The notes under the pieces: generated by a model
Seen by the model: the letters and a program-made list of their open reading frames with translations, nothing else
What the model was told of the DNA's origin: nothing
Database searches by the model: none
In this document: piece by piece, positions 7,177 through 16,181 of the stretch
Position numbering within the stretch: position 1 is the first letter of the stretch
Layout: each line of letters opens with the position of its first letter
Made by a program: the position numbers and the translations under genes
DNA from: Boseongicola sp. SB0665_bin_10
Lineage (GTDB): Bacteria; Pseudomonadota; Alphaproteobacteria; Rhodobacterales; Rhodobacteraceae
Assembly (NCBI GenBank): GCA_009838075.1
Contig: VXSG01000035.1
Location: forward strand, 1-52,496
Reading direction: 5' to 3'
Length of the DNA stretch: 52,496 nucleotides

Positions 7177-8664
7177 TCAGGCGCCCAGCTCCACGATGGT
7201 CTGCTTCAGTTCCTGAAGACCGGACTCGATCAGAAGCGGGTGGATGGCTGAAACGCCCACGCGAAACGCGTACTCGCCGGTTTCGCGCACGGAATAGCAG
7301 GGCGCGATTTCTTCGATGACCACGCCCCTTTCGCGGGCCCTCCCGGCAATCTCGCTGGCGAGAAGGCGTTTCTCCCGGTCGGAGAGCACGAAGGTGGTTC
7401 CGCCGAATTCACCCATGATGTCAAAGCCGGGGAAATGCGCGCGCAGGAAACGGTTCGCGATCTCCCATCGTTCCCTGTGTCCTTTCTGGATGCGCCTGAG
7501 CCGACTTTCATACTGTCCGAACCTGATGAACGCGGCCGCCGTAAGCTGAAGCACCGTCGGGGGATGGCGCATGATCCTGCCACGCAGGTCGCGCGCCGCC
7601 GTGATGAATTCCTCCGAGGCCGTCATGTATCCAAGCCGCAACCCGGGGGACAGGCCCTTTGACAGGCTGGCCAGGTAGATGACGCGCCCCGAATTGTCCA
7701 CGCTGAACAGCGGCAGGGGCGTGAAATGGCGATAGTCGACGTCGCATTCGTAGTCATCTTCGACGATGAAGAAATCATGCTCTTCGGCGGCCTCGATCAG
7801 GGCCTGTCTGCGACGCTCGGACATCGTGACGGTTGTCGGGAACTGGCGATTGGGCGTGACGAACACCATTGTCGCGCCCTTGAGGCGTTCGTCCACGATC
7901 ATGCCTTCGTCATCAACGGGCTGGAACTTCAATTCGCCGAAGCTGGAACGCAACATCTTTCGGGCGTCCGGGTATCCCGGATCTTCAATGACGGCCACGC
8001 GATCGCGCCCGCCAAGCAGATGGCTCGCCATGTAGAGACCGTTTTGGGCGCCCAGGGTGACAAGCGCCGAGTCCGCCTTCACGAACACGCCCCGACGCGG
8101 CAGGATACGGGTGCGAATCTGTTCGATGAACTCGGCATTTTCCGAATAGTGCCCGTCGGATGACCAAACCTTCAGGTCTGCCCGGTTCATTGCCTGGCGC
8201 GAACATTCGCGCCATTCGGAGACGGGAAACTCACCTTCATCAATCTGGTTGCACACGAAGGGAAATTTGAAGTCATACCAGTTTTCCGGCCGCACGATCG
8301 TTGCCAGATCATCGGATTGTCGTTGCCAGTTCAACCGGTCTCGCAGCGGTGAGGGCTTGTTCAGTTTCGTGTTTTCGGGCCGGGGATTCCTGATTCCCTG
8401 ATCCGCGAGCACAAAGAAGCCCGATCGGCTCTTTGACAGGATAAGCTGCTGTTCTTCCAGGATCTCATAGGCCGCAATGACCGTGTTGATGGACACTTCA
8501 AGTTCCTTGGCGAATTTCCGGCAAGACGGCAGGCGCATGCCAGGCTGCAGATGTCCGTCCAGAACCAGTCTCGCGAGCTGCGTCACAATCTGGTCACGAA
8601 GCCCGACAGTCCCGTTTCGATTGAGTTTCAGCCCCAATTGCATGCGCGCGAACCCCTTGAGCAT
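7177..8664 (-). CDS. MocR/PdxR-family transcriptional regulator (GntR HTH + aminotransferase-like domain)
   Basis: The 495-residue protein has a GntR-type winged helix at about residues 20-85 (LARLVLDGHLQPGMRLPSCR, LEVSINTVIAAYEILEE). A fold-type I aminotransferase-like domain follows from about 130 onward. PLP-domain motifs are VTPNRQFPTTVTMS, FFIVEDDYECDVDYR and YLASLSKGLSPGLRLGYM, in which Lys336 is the expected PLP-binding lysine. This is the MocR subfamily, which includes TauR, GabR and PdxR. The start at 8664 has a GGAAG ribosome binding site. It sits between the semialdehyde dehydrogenase and the TRAP operon on the same strand and probably activates both in response to an amine or amino acid ligand; the ligand is unknown. 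Confidence 0.93.
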   Translation of the reverse strand: MLKGFARMQLGLKLNRNGTVGLRDQIVTQLARLVLDGHLQPGMRLPSCRKFAKELEVSINTVIAAYEILEEQQLILSKSRSGFFVLADQGIRNPRPENTKLNKPSPLRDRLNWQRQSDDLATIVRPENWYDFKFPFVCNQIDEGEFPVSEWRECSRQAMNRADLKVWSSDGHYSENAEFIEQIRTRILPRRGVFVKADSALVTLGAQNGLYMASHLLGGRDRVAVIEDPGYPDARKMLRSSFGELKFQPVDDEGMIVDERLKGATMVFVTPNRQFPTTVTMSERRRQALIEAAEEHDFFIVEDDYECDVDYRHFTPLPLFSVDNSGRVIYLASLSKGLSPGLRLGYMTASEEFITAARDLRGRIMRHPPTVLQLTAAAFIRFGQYESRLRRIQKGHRERWEIANRFLRAHFPGFDIMGEFGGTTFVLSDREKRLLASEIAGRARERGVVIEEIAPCYSVRETGEYAFRVGVSAIHPLLIESGLQELKQTIVELGA

Positions 8665-8808
8665 GTTTCTTCCGACTGGGAAATTGCAACGTATTCCGAC
8701 TCGAACCAGTTACCGAAGGACGACGGGCGTTCAGGTGCGCCCTTGAGAGGAATCGATCAGGCGGCGGTCTTGCAGAAGAGCGCGGCCCGGGGCATCCGGC
8801 TGCGGGGA

Positions 8809-10317
8809 CTAGACGTCCTTGCCACCGGTGAAGTTGAACTCCGCGCCGGTCCGGATGCCCGACGGCCAGCGCGCGGTCATGGTCTTCAGGCGCGTGTAGA
8901 ACCGCACGCCTTCCATGCCGTGGATGTAGTGATCCCCGAAGAGCGACCGTTTCCAGCCACCGAAGGAATGGTAGGCCACCGGAACGGGGATCGGGACATT
9001 GACACCGACCATGCCGATTCGAGCACGCGCCCAGAAATCGCGGGCGGCATCGCCATCGCGGGTGAAGATTGCAGCGCCGTTGCCATATTCATGATCGTTG
9101 ATCATCTGTACGGCTTCTTCATAGCCATTCGCCCGGACGACCGACAGAACCGGGCCAAAGATCTCTTCCTTGTAGATCGACATGTTTGTCGACACGTTGT
9201 CAAACAGGCATCCGCCGACGAAATAGCCGTCTTCATAGCCCTGCAGGCTGATGTCACGGCCATCGACAACCAGGCTTGCCCCCTGTTCGAGGCCCTGCTC
9301 GATCAGGTTGTGAATCCTGTTGTAGCTTTGCTTCGAGATCACCGGCCCCAGCTCTGAGGCGGGATCAGTGTAGGGCGCAACCTTCAAGGACCGTATGCGC
9401 GGCTCAAGCGCCTCCACGAGCGCGTCGGCGGTCTTCTCGCCCACTGGAACGGCCACCGAGATCGCCATGCAGCGCTCCCCGGCCGAACCATAGGCCGACC
9501 CGATCAGCGCGTCAGTCACCTGGTCCATGTCAGCATCCGGCATCACCACCAGATGGTTCTTGGCGCCGCAAAGCGCCTGAACGCGTTTGCCCGAATCCGT
9601 GCCGCGGGAATAGACATAATGGCCGACCGGGGTGGAGCCGACGAAGCTGACGGCTTGGACCTTCGGGTTGTCCAGGAGTGCATCCACGGCCTCCTTGTCG
9701 CCGTTGACGACATTGAAGACACCTGCAGGCAAGCCCGCTTCGGCCAGCAGTTCCGCGATGCGCAGAACGACGGACGGGTCCTTTTCCGACGGCTTCAGCA
9801 CGAAAGTGTTTCCGCACGCGATCGCCACGGGATACATCCAAAGCGGGACCATTGCCGGGAAGTTGAACGGCGTGATCCCCGCGACGACGCCCACGGGCTG
9901 GCGCACCGTGTGGCTGTCAACATTCACGGCCACCGCTTCGGAATATTCGCCCTTCAGCAGCTGCGGTATGCCGCAGGCGAACTCCACCACCTCGATCCCG
10001 CGGGCGATTTCACCTTTCGCGTCCGGAATGGTTTTGCCGTGCTCGGCAGAAAGGAGTTCCGCCAGCTCATTCGTGTGCTTTCTCAGCAGGTCACGGAACT
10101 CGAACATTGCCATCGCCCGCCTTGCCGGCGGTGTTGCGGCCCAGGCGGGCAACGCGGCTGCCGCGACATCAACAACTTCGTTAACGTCGGTTCTTGACGC
10201 CAGTGCAACCTGTCCAGTTGCCGCCCCCGTGGCAGGGTTGTAGATGTCCCCGGTGCGTGTGGACGCACCGCTCCACGGCTTGTTTTGCAAGAAATGGCTG
10301 ACTGTCGGCATGTTCAT
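8809..10317 (-). CDS. mmsA: CoA-acylating methylmalonate/malonate-semialdehyde dehydrogenase
   Basis: This 502-residue aldehyde dehydrogenase belongs to the MmsA/IolA class, which oxidises methylmalonate or malonate semialdehyde to propionyl- or acetyl-CoA with loss of CO2. [37 protein letters not shown] and [17 protein letters not shown] are characteristic. The catalytic Cys is at 283, and CGAKNH carries Asn where other aldehyde dehydrogenases have the general-base Glu, as known for this CoA-dependent class. The second in-frame ATG (10311) is better spaced from the GGGAG ribosome binding site than the first (10317). The gene is followed by mocR, suggesting catabolism of valine, myo-inositol or, more likely here, a beta-amino acid through its semialdehyde. 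Confidence 0.93.
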   Translation of the reverse strand: MNMPTVSHFLQNKPWSGASTRTGDIYNPATGAATGQVALASRTDVNEVVDVAAAALPAWAATPPARRAMAMFEFRDLLRKHTNELAELLSAEHGKTIPDAKGEIARGIEVVEFACGIPQLLKGEYSEAVAVNVDSHTVRQPVGVVAGITPFNFPAMVPLWMYPVAIACGNTFVLKPSEKDPSVVLRIAELLAEAGLPAGVFNVVNGDKEAVDALLDNPKVQAVSFVGSTPVGHYVYSRGTDSGKRVQALCGAKNHLVVMPDADMDQVTDALIGSAYGSAGERCMAISVAVPVGEKTADALVEALEPRIRSLKVAPYTDPASELGPVISKQSYNRIHNLIEQGLEQGASLVVDGRDISLQGYEDGYFVGGCLFDNVSTNMSIYKEEIFGPVLSVVRANGYEEAVQMINDHEYGNGAAIFTRDGDAARDFWARARIGMVGVNVPIPVPVAYHSFGGWKRSLFGDHYIHGMEGVRFYTRLKTMTARWPSGIRTGAEFNFTGGKDV

Positions 10318-10392
10318 TCTCCCAATGTCCCCGGCAGCGCGCCGGGCGTGCGCGCGTCGGGTCGAAAATGATGAACGAACGAGGCATCACAC

Positions 10393-10433
10393 AGGTACAG
10401 ATGCAGTGATAAACGAGTACAGTTCACGACTGT
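10393..10433 (-). promoter_or_regulatory. Candidate MocR operator upstream of mmsA
   Basis: GTACAG occurs at 10395-10400 and 10417-10422, 22 bases or about two helical turns apart. The second copy continues into an inverted repeat ACAGT-N5-ACTGT (10419-10433). The block lies about 80-120 bases before the mmsA start. AGGTACAG is shared with the region upstream of the TRAP operon. The repeats are seen directly; assigning them to the neighbouring MocR regulator is inference. Confidence 0.4.
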
Positions 10434-11068
10434 CCCGTCAAAAGTCAAATAAAGTCAACTTCTTATAATTCCGGTTTGGCGAGAAGCGGTTTCGAAATTG
10501 GCAAGCATCTGGTACCCGTTGATGGTCACGAGCACGTACGAGAGCACCGCCAAGCGTGGGGCGGTTGCTGAGTTTGGCCCGTGATGGCACGCTTGGGCCA
10601 TGGCCGCGTCACGGGACATCATGCAGCTGAACGCTCGCCTTCCGGGTGTCAGCCCGATGATCTGGAGGCGCCGGACAGGCAAGTCTCCGATTTCCTGTTC
10701 GGCGATGTGGCAGCCGCGATGGAACGGATGGCGGCACGCAGGCCGTTCGTGGCAGGGAAGTTCTCGCGTTGTGCCGTGTACAAGCGGTTTCGGGCCGGAG
10801 AGCATCACGACCTGGCGCGTCAGCAGATGTGGCAGGGGGGGCGGAACGGACCGGTTTCGGACGGGCGCTTCAGACATGTCCTGAAACCATTTTGACGGCC
10901 TGTCGAACAAGCCTTTGATTCTGGACACCCATTTGAATGAACCGGGCAGAGCCGAGACAAGACCGGTCAGGCACGTGACCCTGCAGACATTGGCGCTGCC
11001 GGGATGTGCCATGGCTGCTGCATCAAGTCATTTTGACATCAACGCATCGAAATGGCAGTTCATTCGCC
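10434..11068. other. Long intergenic region without recognisable gene
   Basis: About 630 bases lie between the mmsA upstream region and the vapBC pair. The left end is AT-rich (around 10440-10475), consistent with a promoter. Open frames of 90-185 codons exist on both strands (for example 10581-10895 and 10455-11012), but their residue composition is that of chance GC-rich frames and I recognise no family. It may be decayed mobile DNA, since relics lie on both sides. Confidence 0.4.
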
Positions 11069-11296
11069 ATGAGAACGACCCTGAACATCGACGACGAGAT
11101 CCTGGAGGCGGCCAGGTCGATCGCGGGAGAGCGAAACCTCTCCGTGGGTGCGGCGCTGTCCGAGCTGGCCCGGCGCGGATTGCGGCCGACAGCCCAGGTC
11201 GGACGCAAGCGCGGCGGCTTTCCGGTGTTCGAGGTCTCTCGCGCCGGCACCGTCCTGACCCTCGACCGTGTCAGGAAGCATGAAGACGATCCTTGA
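11069..11296 (+). CDS. vapB: VapB-type ribbon-helix-helix antitoxin
   Basis: This 75-residue protein starts MRTTLNIDDEILEAARSIAG, the canonical ribbon-helix-helix N-terminus of VapB antitoxins, followed by LSVGAALSELARRGLRP. The C-terminal part (RKRGGFPVFEVSRAGTVLTL) would wrap the toxin. It starts at the ATG at 11069. The stop codon overlaps the toxin start (TTGA), so the pair is translationally coupled. By family knowledge the protein neutralises the PIN toxin and represses the shared promoter. Confidence 0.9.
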   Translation: MRTTLNIDDEILEAARSIAGERNLSVGAALSELARRGLRPTAQVGRKRGGFPVFEVSRAGTVLTLDRVRKHEDDP

Positions 11297-11736
11297 TCTT
11301 CCTGCTCGATCTCAACCTGCTGCTCGCCCTTGCATGGCCGTCGCACGTGCACCACGACGTTGCGCACGCATGGTTCGAACGGGAAGCTTCGCCGGGCTGG
11401 GCGACCTGCCCGCTGACCCAACTGGGGTTTGTCAGGCTGTCTTCCAATCCCGCCTTCACGTCCGACGCGGTTTCGCCGCCCGAGGCGCTCTCCCTGCTTC
11501 AGGCCATCACCGGCATGGACGGCCACGAATTCTGGCCCGACGACGTCGACTGCGTGTCGGCATCGTCTGCCGACGGCTTGCGGATCACCGGGCATCGCCA
11601 GGTAACCGACGCATATCTCCTGTCGCTCGCACGCGAACGGTCGGGATGCCTGGCGACGCTGGATCGCCAGTTTGGCTGGCTTCTGCCCCGGAGCGATCGA
11701 CCAAGCCCGCATCTTCGCATCGTCGAATCCGGCTGA
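11293..11736 (+). CDS. vapC: VapC-type PIN-domain toxin ribonuclease
   Basis: This 147-residue PIN-domain protein begins MIFLLDLNLLLALAWPSHVH, containing the first catalytic aspartate. Further acidic PIN positions lie in DGHEFWPDDVDC and in QVTDAYLLSLARER, followed by GCLATLDRQFG. The family cleaves RNA, often tRNA or rRNA, when its antitoxin is lost. The best start is TTG at 11293, overlapping the vapB stop by four bases (TTGA); no ATG gives a full N-terminal strand. The conserved acidic residues all appear present, so the toxin should be active. Confidence 0.9.
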   Translation: MIFLLDLNLLLALAWPSHVHHDVAHAWFEREASPGWATCPLTQLGFVRLSSNPAFTSDAVSPPEALSLLQAITGMDGHEFWPDDVDCVSASSADGLRITGHRQVTDAYLLSLARERSGCLATLDRQFGWLLPRSDRPSPHLRIVESG

Positions 11737-11831
11737 GCCGGCGGTGCATGCATCCGCGATTCCGGTTCCGGCCGTGGCGGCGCAAAATGGCCCGGACCCG
11801 ACATGGATTCGAAATCGCCGTATGCTTCCCA

Positions 11832-11894
11832 TGCCGTTGACTTCTTGAGGCCGTTCTTCTTCATCCAGTTCGCGAGGTTGCCGGGCGTCGTTTG
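11832..11894 (-). pseudogene. Fragment of serine recombinase C-terminal tail
   Basis: Minus-strand translation of this short stretch reads TTPGNLANWMKKNGLKKSTA. It is the last helix-turn-helix segment of the same recombinase family as the relic at 326-723, which ends NWMKKNGIRKPKA. The two relics share a nearly identical DNA block around ATCCAGTTCGCG. Only about 20 codons remain, so this is a scar, not a gene. It borders the vapBC pair on its right side. Confidence 0.5.
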
Positions 11895-11930
11895 GCCGGT
11901 GGGGCTGCCCCGCCGCCCGAGATGGACGCT

Positions 11931-12899
11931 TCAGGATCCCGGAAGAGGGTCGTCCCCGGGAGGTTGGGGCAAAAGGGTCGGGTGCAGGGTGGTAAAGATC
12001 GAATCGAAGCTGCCCTCGCCGCCGTCGGCCTCGGCGAAGGCGGCGCTGGCGTGGCCCGCGGCAAGCCTCGGGAATCCGTCCCCGGACGGGCGGCTGGAGA
12101 AACGGCCGGACCAGGATCCGTCCGAGCCGACGATGGCGCGGTCCGGGTGGGTCACCGCCACGGCGGCGCCCTGGAACCCGCCGGTCGCGCCGATCGCGGT
12201 CGGCGCAAGGCGGATCTCGTAGTCGGCGGGCGGGTGCTCGGCAGCCGCGTCGCTGCGCCGCCAGCCGAGTATCGCATAGAGGTGTTCGCGTTCGAGCGCG
12301 ATGTCGCCGAGGCAGCCGATGCAGCCGGCGACGGTGCCGGCGGCGAAATCCGCTTGCAGCGTGATCGTCGCCGTGAACTCCTCGGCCAGCGGTTCCGCGC
12401 CGGGCTTGCGGTAGCGGTAAACCCCGCCGGCGCTGCCGGCATAGGCAGCCATGCCCGAGACCGGGAGTTCCGGCGGGAAGCGGGCATCGAGCTCCGGCCC
12501 GTCAATGAAGGGGGTGATCTCGGCGTCCGCCGGGTTGAGGCGCCGCGTCGTCCTGGCGCCGTCGAAGCGCATCCAGAACCCGGCCGACAGGTAGTCGGTC
12601 GGGTCGTCGTTGTCCCAGCTTACCAGGGCGTAGGCGAGCGAGACTCCGTCCCGGCCGGTCTTGCCCATGGTCCAGCGCCGGCCCGAGTGGTTGGGCATGA
12701 AGGGGAACCAGGACCACGAATGCCATTCGTCGCGGAGGCTCGAGAAGCGCTCCGTGCGGCCGTCCGCGCGTGCAACCGCAATTCGCAGCACCTCGCCGTC
12801 GAAGCTCGTCGGACGGGCGGGGGCGCGCTCTTCGCCGCCGGAGCATGCGCCGAGCGCGAGCATGAGTGTGAGGCAGGCGAGACGGCCAGCAAAATCCAT
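11931..12899 (-). CDS. Hypothetical lipoprotein, possibly TbpB/Slam-dependent beta-barrel-like
   Basis: The 322-residue protein starts at the ATG at 12899, with a GAGGAG ribosome binding site 10 bases upstream. It has a lipoprotein signal, MDFAGRLACLTLMLALGACSG (lipobox LGAC), so the cysteine should be lipidated. The body is rich in glycine, aromatic and charged alternation typical of beta-structure. The C-terminal part (GSDGSWSGRFSSRPSGDGFP, ASAAFAEADGGEGSFDSIF) resembles the handle or barrel repeat of transferrin-binding-protein-like lipoproteins, where GxWxGxFxG is followed by a GxFGA strand. That family link is tentative. Two cysteines in AGCIGCLGD could form a disulfide. It is monocistronic on the minus strand. 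Confidence 0.7.
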   Translation of the reverse strand: MDFAGRLACLTLMLALGACSGGEERAPARPTSFDGEVLRIAVARADGRTERFSSLRDEWHSWSWFPFMPNHSGRRWTMGKTGRDGVSLAYALVSWDNDDPTDYLSAGFWMRFDGARTTRRLNPADAEITPFIDGPELDARFPPELPVSGMAAYAGSAGGVYRYRKPGAEPLAEEFTATITLQADFAAGTVAGCIGCLGDIALEREHLYAILGWRRSDAAAEHPPADYEIRLAPTAIGATGGFQGAAVAVTHPDRAIVGSDGSWSGRFSSRPSGDGFPRLAAGHASAAFAEADGGEGSFDSIFTTLHPTLLPQPPGDDPLPGS

Positions 12900-13094
12900 G
12901 AAATCCAGTCTCCTCAATCAAGTTCGCGCGACAGGAAATCGCCCGTCGGGACTTTCACGATGCCGGTTCGGCCGGATCCCGGCTGTCCTTCGTCGGTGTC
13001 CGCGAGACCTGCCTGGCGTGCGCGCCCATGCATCTCGCCAGGTCTTCCCGGGATGGCAGCCGCTCGGGCCATTCTACGGAAGTCGGGGCCGGTC

Positions 13095-13259
13095 TCAAGC
13101 CGTCTCTGCGGCCTTGCCCCTGGGCGCGGCCTGCAGTGCGGTCATGGGGTTGCATCCCTTGCACGCCGTCGAATCCAGCTGGCTTGCGATGCGGCACCAC
13201 GCCAGGGAGCTCGCCAAGGTCCGCGCGAAGCCCTTCGCCGGGCGCCGGCACCGCGACAT
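13095..13259 (-). CDS. Possible small cysteine-containing protein downstream of deoD
   Basis: A 54-codon frame starts at an ATG at 13259, 67 bases after the deoD stop, with a GAGAGGA sequence upstream. Its end reads LASSLAWCRIASQLDSTACK and GCNPMTALQAAPRGKAAETA. The spacing CRIA...ACKGC hints at a small metal- or disulfide-containing protein. I recognise no family. It could equally be a chance frame in GC-rich DNA. The rest of 12900-13094 holds nothing I can identify. Confidence 0.3.
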   Translation of the reverse strand: MSRCRRPAKGFARTLASSLAWCRIASQLDSTACKGCNPMTALQAAPRGKAAETA

Positions 13260-13326
13260 CCACGCGAACGTCCTCTCCCCCACCCAGCGACGGCAGGGTT
13301 GCCCGGCACACGGCGCCATGCTTCGC

Positions 13327-14034
13327 CTAGGCAGAAAGCGCCGCCTCCAGCGCAATCCGGACCATGTCGCCAAAGGACCTCTCGCGACTCTCCGAATTCA
13401 GCGCCTCGCCGGTCTGCAGATGATCCGAGACGGTCAGGATCGCGAGCGCCCGTGCACCGTGGCGCGCGGCGACAGTGTAAAGCTCCGCCGCCTCCATCTC
13501 GACAGCGAGTACGCCGTGCCGGGTCATCTGCTCGTTGAGGTCGGGACGTTCGTCGTAGAACGTGCCTGACGAGTAGATGCCGCCGACATGTGTTGGCGTC
13601 CCAGTCCCTTCGGCGGCCTCAACGGCTGCGCGGAGAAGCGTCCAGTCGGCGCAAGGCGCAAAGTTCAGCTCCCGGAACATCCCCCTCGACGGCGTCTCCA
13701 TCGAGGACGCGGTCATCGCGACGACGATGTCGCGGAGCTTCACATGCGCCTGCATGCTGCCGCAGGAACCGATGCGGACCAGCGTCCTGGCACCGTAGTC
13801 GCGGATGAGCTCGTTGGCGTAGATCGAGAGCGACGGCATTCCCATGCCCGAGCCGTGGATCGTGACCGGATGCCCGTTCCACGTTCCCGTGAAACCCAGC
13901 ATGCCGCGCACCTTGTTGACCAGCTTCGGCGCGTCGAGAAACTTTTCCGCCGCCCACTTGGCACGCATCGGGTCGCCCGGCAGGAGAACGGTTTCGGCGA
14001 TGTCTCCGGTCTTGGCGCCGATATGGATGGTCAT
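13327..14034 (-). CDS. deoD: Purine nucleoside phosphorylase (DeoD type)
   Basis: This 235-residue protein starts [27 protein letters not shown], the N-terminus of the hexameric bacterial PNPs, which split purine nucleosides with phosphate to base and ribose-1-phosphate. [29 protein letters not shown] and AILTVSDHL match the phosphate- and nucleoside-binding segments, including the Met-Glu pair and the catalytic aspartate of SD. The ATG at 14034 gives the standard length; upstream in-frame codons have no similarity. It runs leftwards, separated from ecm by about 190 bases. It would complement the nucleoside-type ABC transporter at 39.6-44.3 kb metabolically, though the two are not linked. Confidence 0.95.
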   Translation of the reverse strand: MTIHIGAKTGDIAETVLLPGDPMRAKWAAEKFLDAPKLVNKVRGMLGFTGTWNGHPVTIHGSGMGMPSLSIYANELIRDYGARTLVRIGSCGSMQAHVKLRDIVVAMTASSMETPSRGMFRELNFAPCADWTLLRAAVEAAEGTGTPTHVGGIYSSGTFYDERPDLNEQMTRHGVLAVEMEAAELYTVAARHGARALAILTVSDHLQTGEALNSESRERSFGDMVRIALEAALSA

Positions 14035-14222
14035 GTCACGGGTTCCCGTCTGCTGCTGTCCTGGCGACAGGTTCCGCCAAATCGCGGCGAGGTGCAATCG
14101 CTCCCGCGGTTCGGGTTGCGCCGGAAGCGGCAGGCGACGCGGGACGCGTGTCGCCCGGGCCGGCAGACCGAGGACCGTCTCAGCCACGGGGACTCGCCAG
14201 GCAGGGCGCAGGGAGGTTGCGC

Positions 14223-16181
14223 CTACTCCGCCGCGACCTGTCGCCGGTCGGCAAGCTGCACGATGTCGAGCATGATCCGGTTCAGCTCGAAATCCCGTGG
14301 CGTGTAGACCCGCGCGACGCCCATGGCGCGTAGCCGCGCCGCGTCTCCGTCAGGAATGATGCCGCCCACGACGACCGGCACGTCGCCGAGACCGGCGCAC
14401 CGCAGCTCCACCAGGGTCTCCCTGATCAGCTGGAGGTGGGATCCGGACAGGATCGACAGCCCGATGACATGGGCGCCGGAATCCCTGGCGGCGGCGACGA
14501 TTTCCGACGGCGTGAAGCGGATGCCCTCGTAGGTCATGTGCATCCCGACGTCCCTGGCGCGGACGGCGATCTGCTCGGCCCCGTTCGAATGGCCGTCGAG
14601 GCCGGGCTTCGCGATCAGGAACTTCATGCGCTCGCCGAGCCTTGCGGACACCGCGTTGACGGCGTCCCTGACGTCGTCGAGCCCCTCGGTCCGGTTGGAA
14701 GGCGATATCGAGACGCCGGTCGGGGCGCGGTACTGGCCGAAGGCCGCGCGGACGACGTCACCCCATTCGCCCGTCGTGGCGCCCGCCCTGGCGGCCTTGA
14801 TCGAGGCGGGCATGACGTTCCTGTCCGACCCGCAAGCGTCGCGCAGTTCCTCGAGCGCCTCCGTCACGGCCGCGTCGTCGCGATCGTTGCGCCAGGCCTC
14901 GAGGCGCGCCGTCTGCTCCGCCTCGGCGCTCTGGTCGATCGCGACGATGGCCTCGGCCCCGGACGGCAGGGGCGACTCCTCGCCGTTCTCGTACCTGTTG
15001 ACACCCACGACGACCGTCTCGCCGGACTCGACCTTGGCGATCCGCTCGGCGTTCGAACTGACCAGCCGCGACTTCATGTACTCTATCGCCTCGACCGCGC
15101 CGCCGGCGGCATCTATGTGGGCAAGCTTGTTCCGGGCGCAGCCCTTCAGCTCCTCGACCTTCGCCGCGACGACCGGGTTGCCGTCGAACAGGTCGCCGAA
15201 CTCGAGCAGGTCCGTCTCGTAGGCAAGGATCTGCTGCATGCGCAACGACCATTGCTGGTCCCAGGGACGCGGCAGTCCGAGCGCCTCGTTCCAGGCCGGC
15301 AGCTGCACCGCGCGGGCGCGGGCGTTCCGCGACAGCGTGACCGCGAGCGTTTCCAGGAGGATTCGATAGACGTTGTTTTCGGGCTGCTGCTCCGTCAGGC
15401 CGAGCGAGTTGACCTGGACGCCGTAGCGGAAGCGCCGGTACTTCGGGTCCTCGACCCCGTAGCGCTCGCGGCAGATCTCGTCCCAGAGTTCCGAGAAGGC
15501 GCGCATCTTGCACATCTCGGTGACGAAGCGAATGCCGGCATTCACGAAGAAGGAGATGCGCCCGACCATGGCCGGGAAATCCTCCGCCGGCACCTTGGCC
15601 CTGAGGTCGTCGAGCACGGCCTGCGCCGTCGCCAGCGCGTAGGCAAGTTCCAGCTCCGGCGTCGCGCCGGCCTCCTGAAGGTGATAGGAGCAGACGTTCA
15701 CCGGGTTCCATCCGGGCATGTGCCTGCCCGTGTAGGCCGCGACGTCCGTGACCATGCGAAGGCTGGACGCGGGCGGGCAGATGTAGGTGCCGCGGGACAG
15801 GTATTCCTTGATGATGTCGTTCTGGACCGTGCCCTTGAGCTTCGCGATGTCGGCGCCCTGTTCCTCGGCAACGGCGATGTAGAGGGCGAGCAGCCACGGC
15901 GCCGTGGCGTTGATCGTCATCGACGTGTTCATCCCCTCCAGCGGGATCTGGTCGAACAGGAGCCGCATGTCGCCCAGGTGCGAGATCGGCACCCCGACCT
16001 TGCCCACTTCGCCCTGCGCCAGTTCGTGGTCGCTGTCATATCCCGTCTGCGTCGGCAGGTCGAAGGCGACCGAGAGGCCGGTCTGGCCCTTGGAGAGGTT
16101 TTCGCGGAAGAGCGCGTTCGAGGCCTGGGCCGTCGAATGCCCGGCATATGTCCTGAAGAGCCAGGGTCTGTCTGCGTTCAT
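14223..16181 (-). CDS. ecm: Ethylmalonyl-CoA mutase (B12-dependent)
   Basis: The 652-residue protein is a single-chain acyl-CoA mutase. It has an N-terminal TIM barrel ([53 protein letters not shown]) and a C-terminal cobalamin-binding domain. [13 protein letters not shown] supplies the cobalt-ligating His531 in the D-x-H-x-x-G motif, with GLSILSGSH and [10 protein letters not shown] completing the fold. [10 protein letters not shown] and [20 protein letters not shown] fit Ecm/MeaA and not methylmalonyl-CoA mutase. It converts ethylmalonyl-CoA to methylsuccinyl-CoA in the ethylmalonyl-CoA pathway for acetyl-CoA assimilation. The ATG at 16181 has a GGAGG ribosome binding site. It is divergent from ccr, the preceding pathway enzyme. 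Confidence 0.95.
   Translation of the reverse strand: MNADRPWLFRTYAGHSTAQASNALFRENLSKGQTGLSVAFDLPTQTGYDSDHELAQGEVGKVGVPISHLGDMRLLFDQIPLEGMNTSMTINATAPWLLALYIAVAEEQGADIAKLKGTVQNDIIKEYLSRGTYICPPASSLRMVTDVAAYTGRHMPGWNPVNVCSYHLQEAGATPELELAYALATAQAVLDDLRAKVPAEDFPAMVGRISFFVNAGIRFVTEMCKMRAFSELWDEICRERYGVEDPKYRRFRYGVQVNSLGLTEQQPENNVYRILLETLAVTLSRNARARAVQLPAWNEALGLPRPWDQQWSLRMQQILAYETDLLEFGDLFDGNPVVAAKVEELKGCARNKLAHIDAAGGAVEAIEYMKSRLVSSNAERIAKVESGETVVVGVNRYENGEESPLPSGAEAIVAIDQSAEAEQTARLEAWRNDRDDAAVTEALEELRDACGSDRNVMPASIKAARAGATTGEWGDVVRAAFGQYRAPTGVSISPSNRTEGLDDVRDAVNAVSARLGERMKFLIAKPGLDGHSNGAEQIAVRARDVGMHMTYEGIRFTPSEIVAAARDSGAHVIGLSILSGSHLQLIRETLVELRCAGLGDVPVVVGGIIPDGDAARLRAMGVARVYTPRDFELNRIMLDIVQLADRRQVAAE

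Noticed and set aside
10581-10895. Plus-strand frame of 104 codons as a possible transposase or regulator
   Set aside because: I could not match any conserved block, and no ribosome binding site supports the start.
11892-13538. A 548-codon plus-strand frame across the lipoprotein and deoD region
   Set aside because: It is antisense to the lipoprotein and runs across intergenic DNA with Arg/Gly/Ala-rich composition and no motif.
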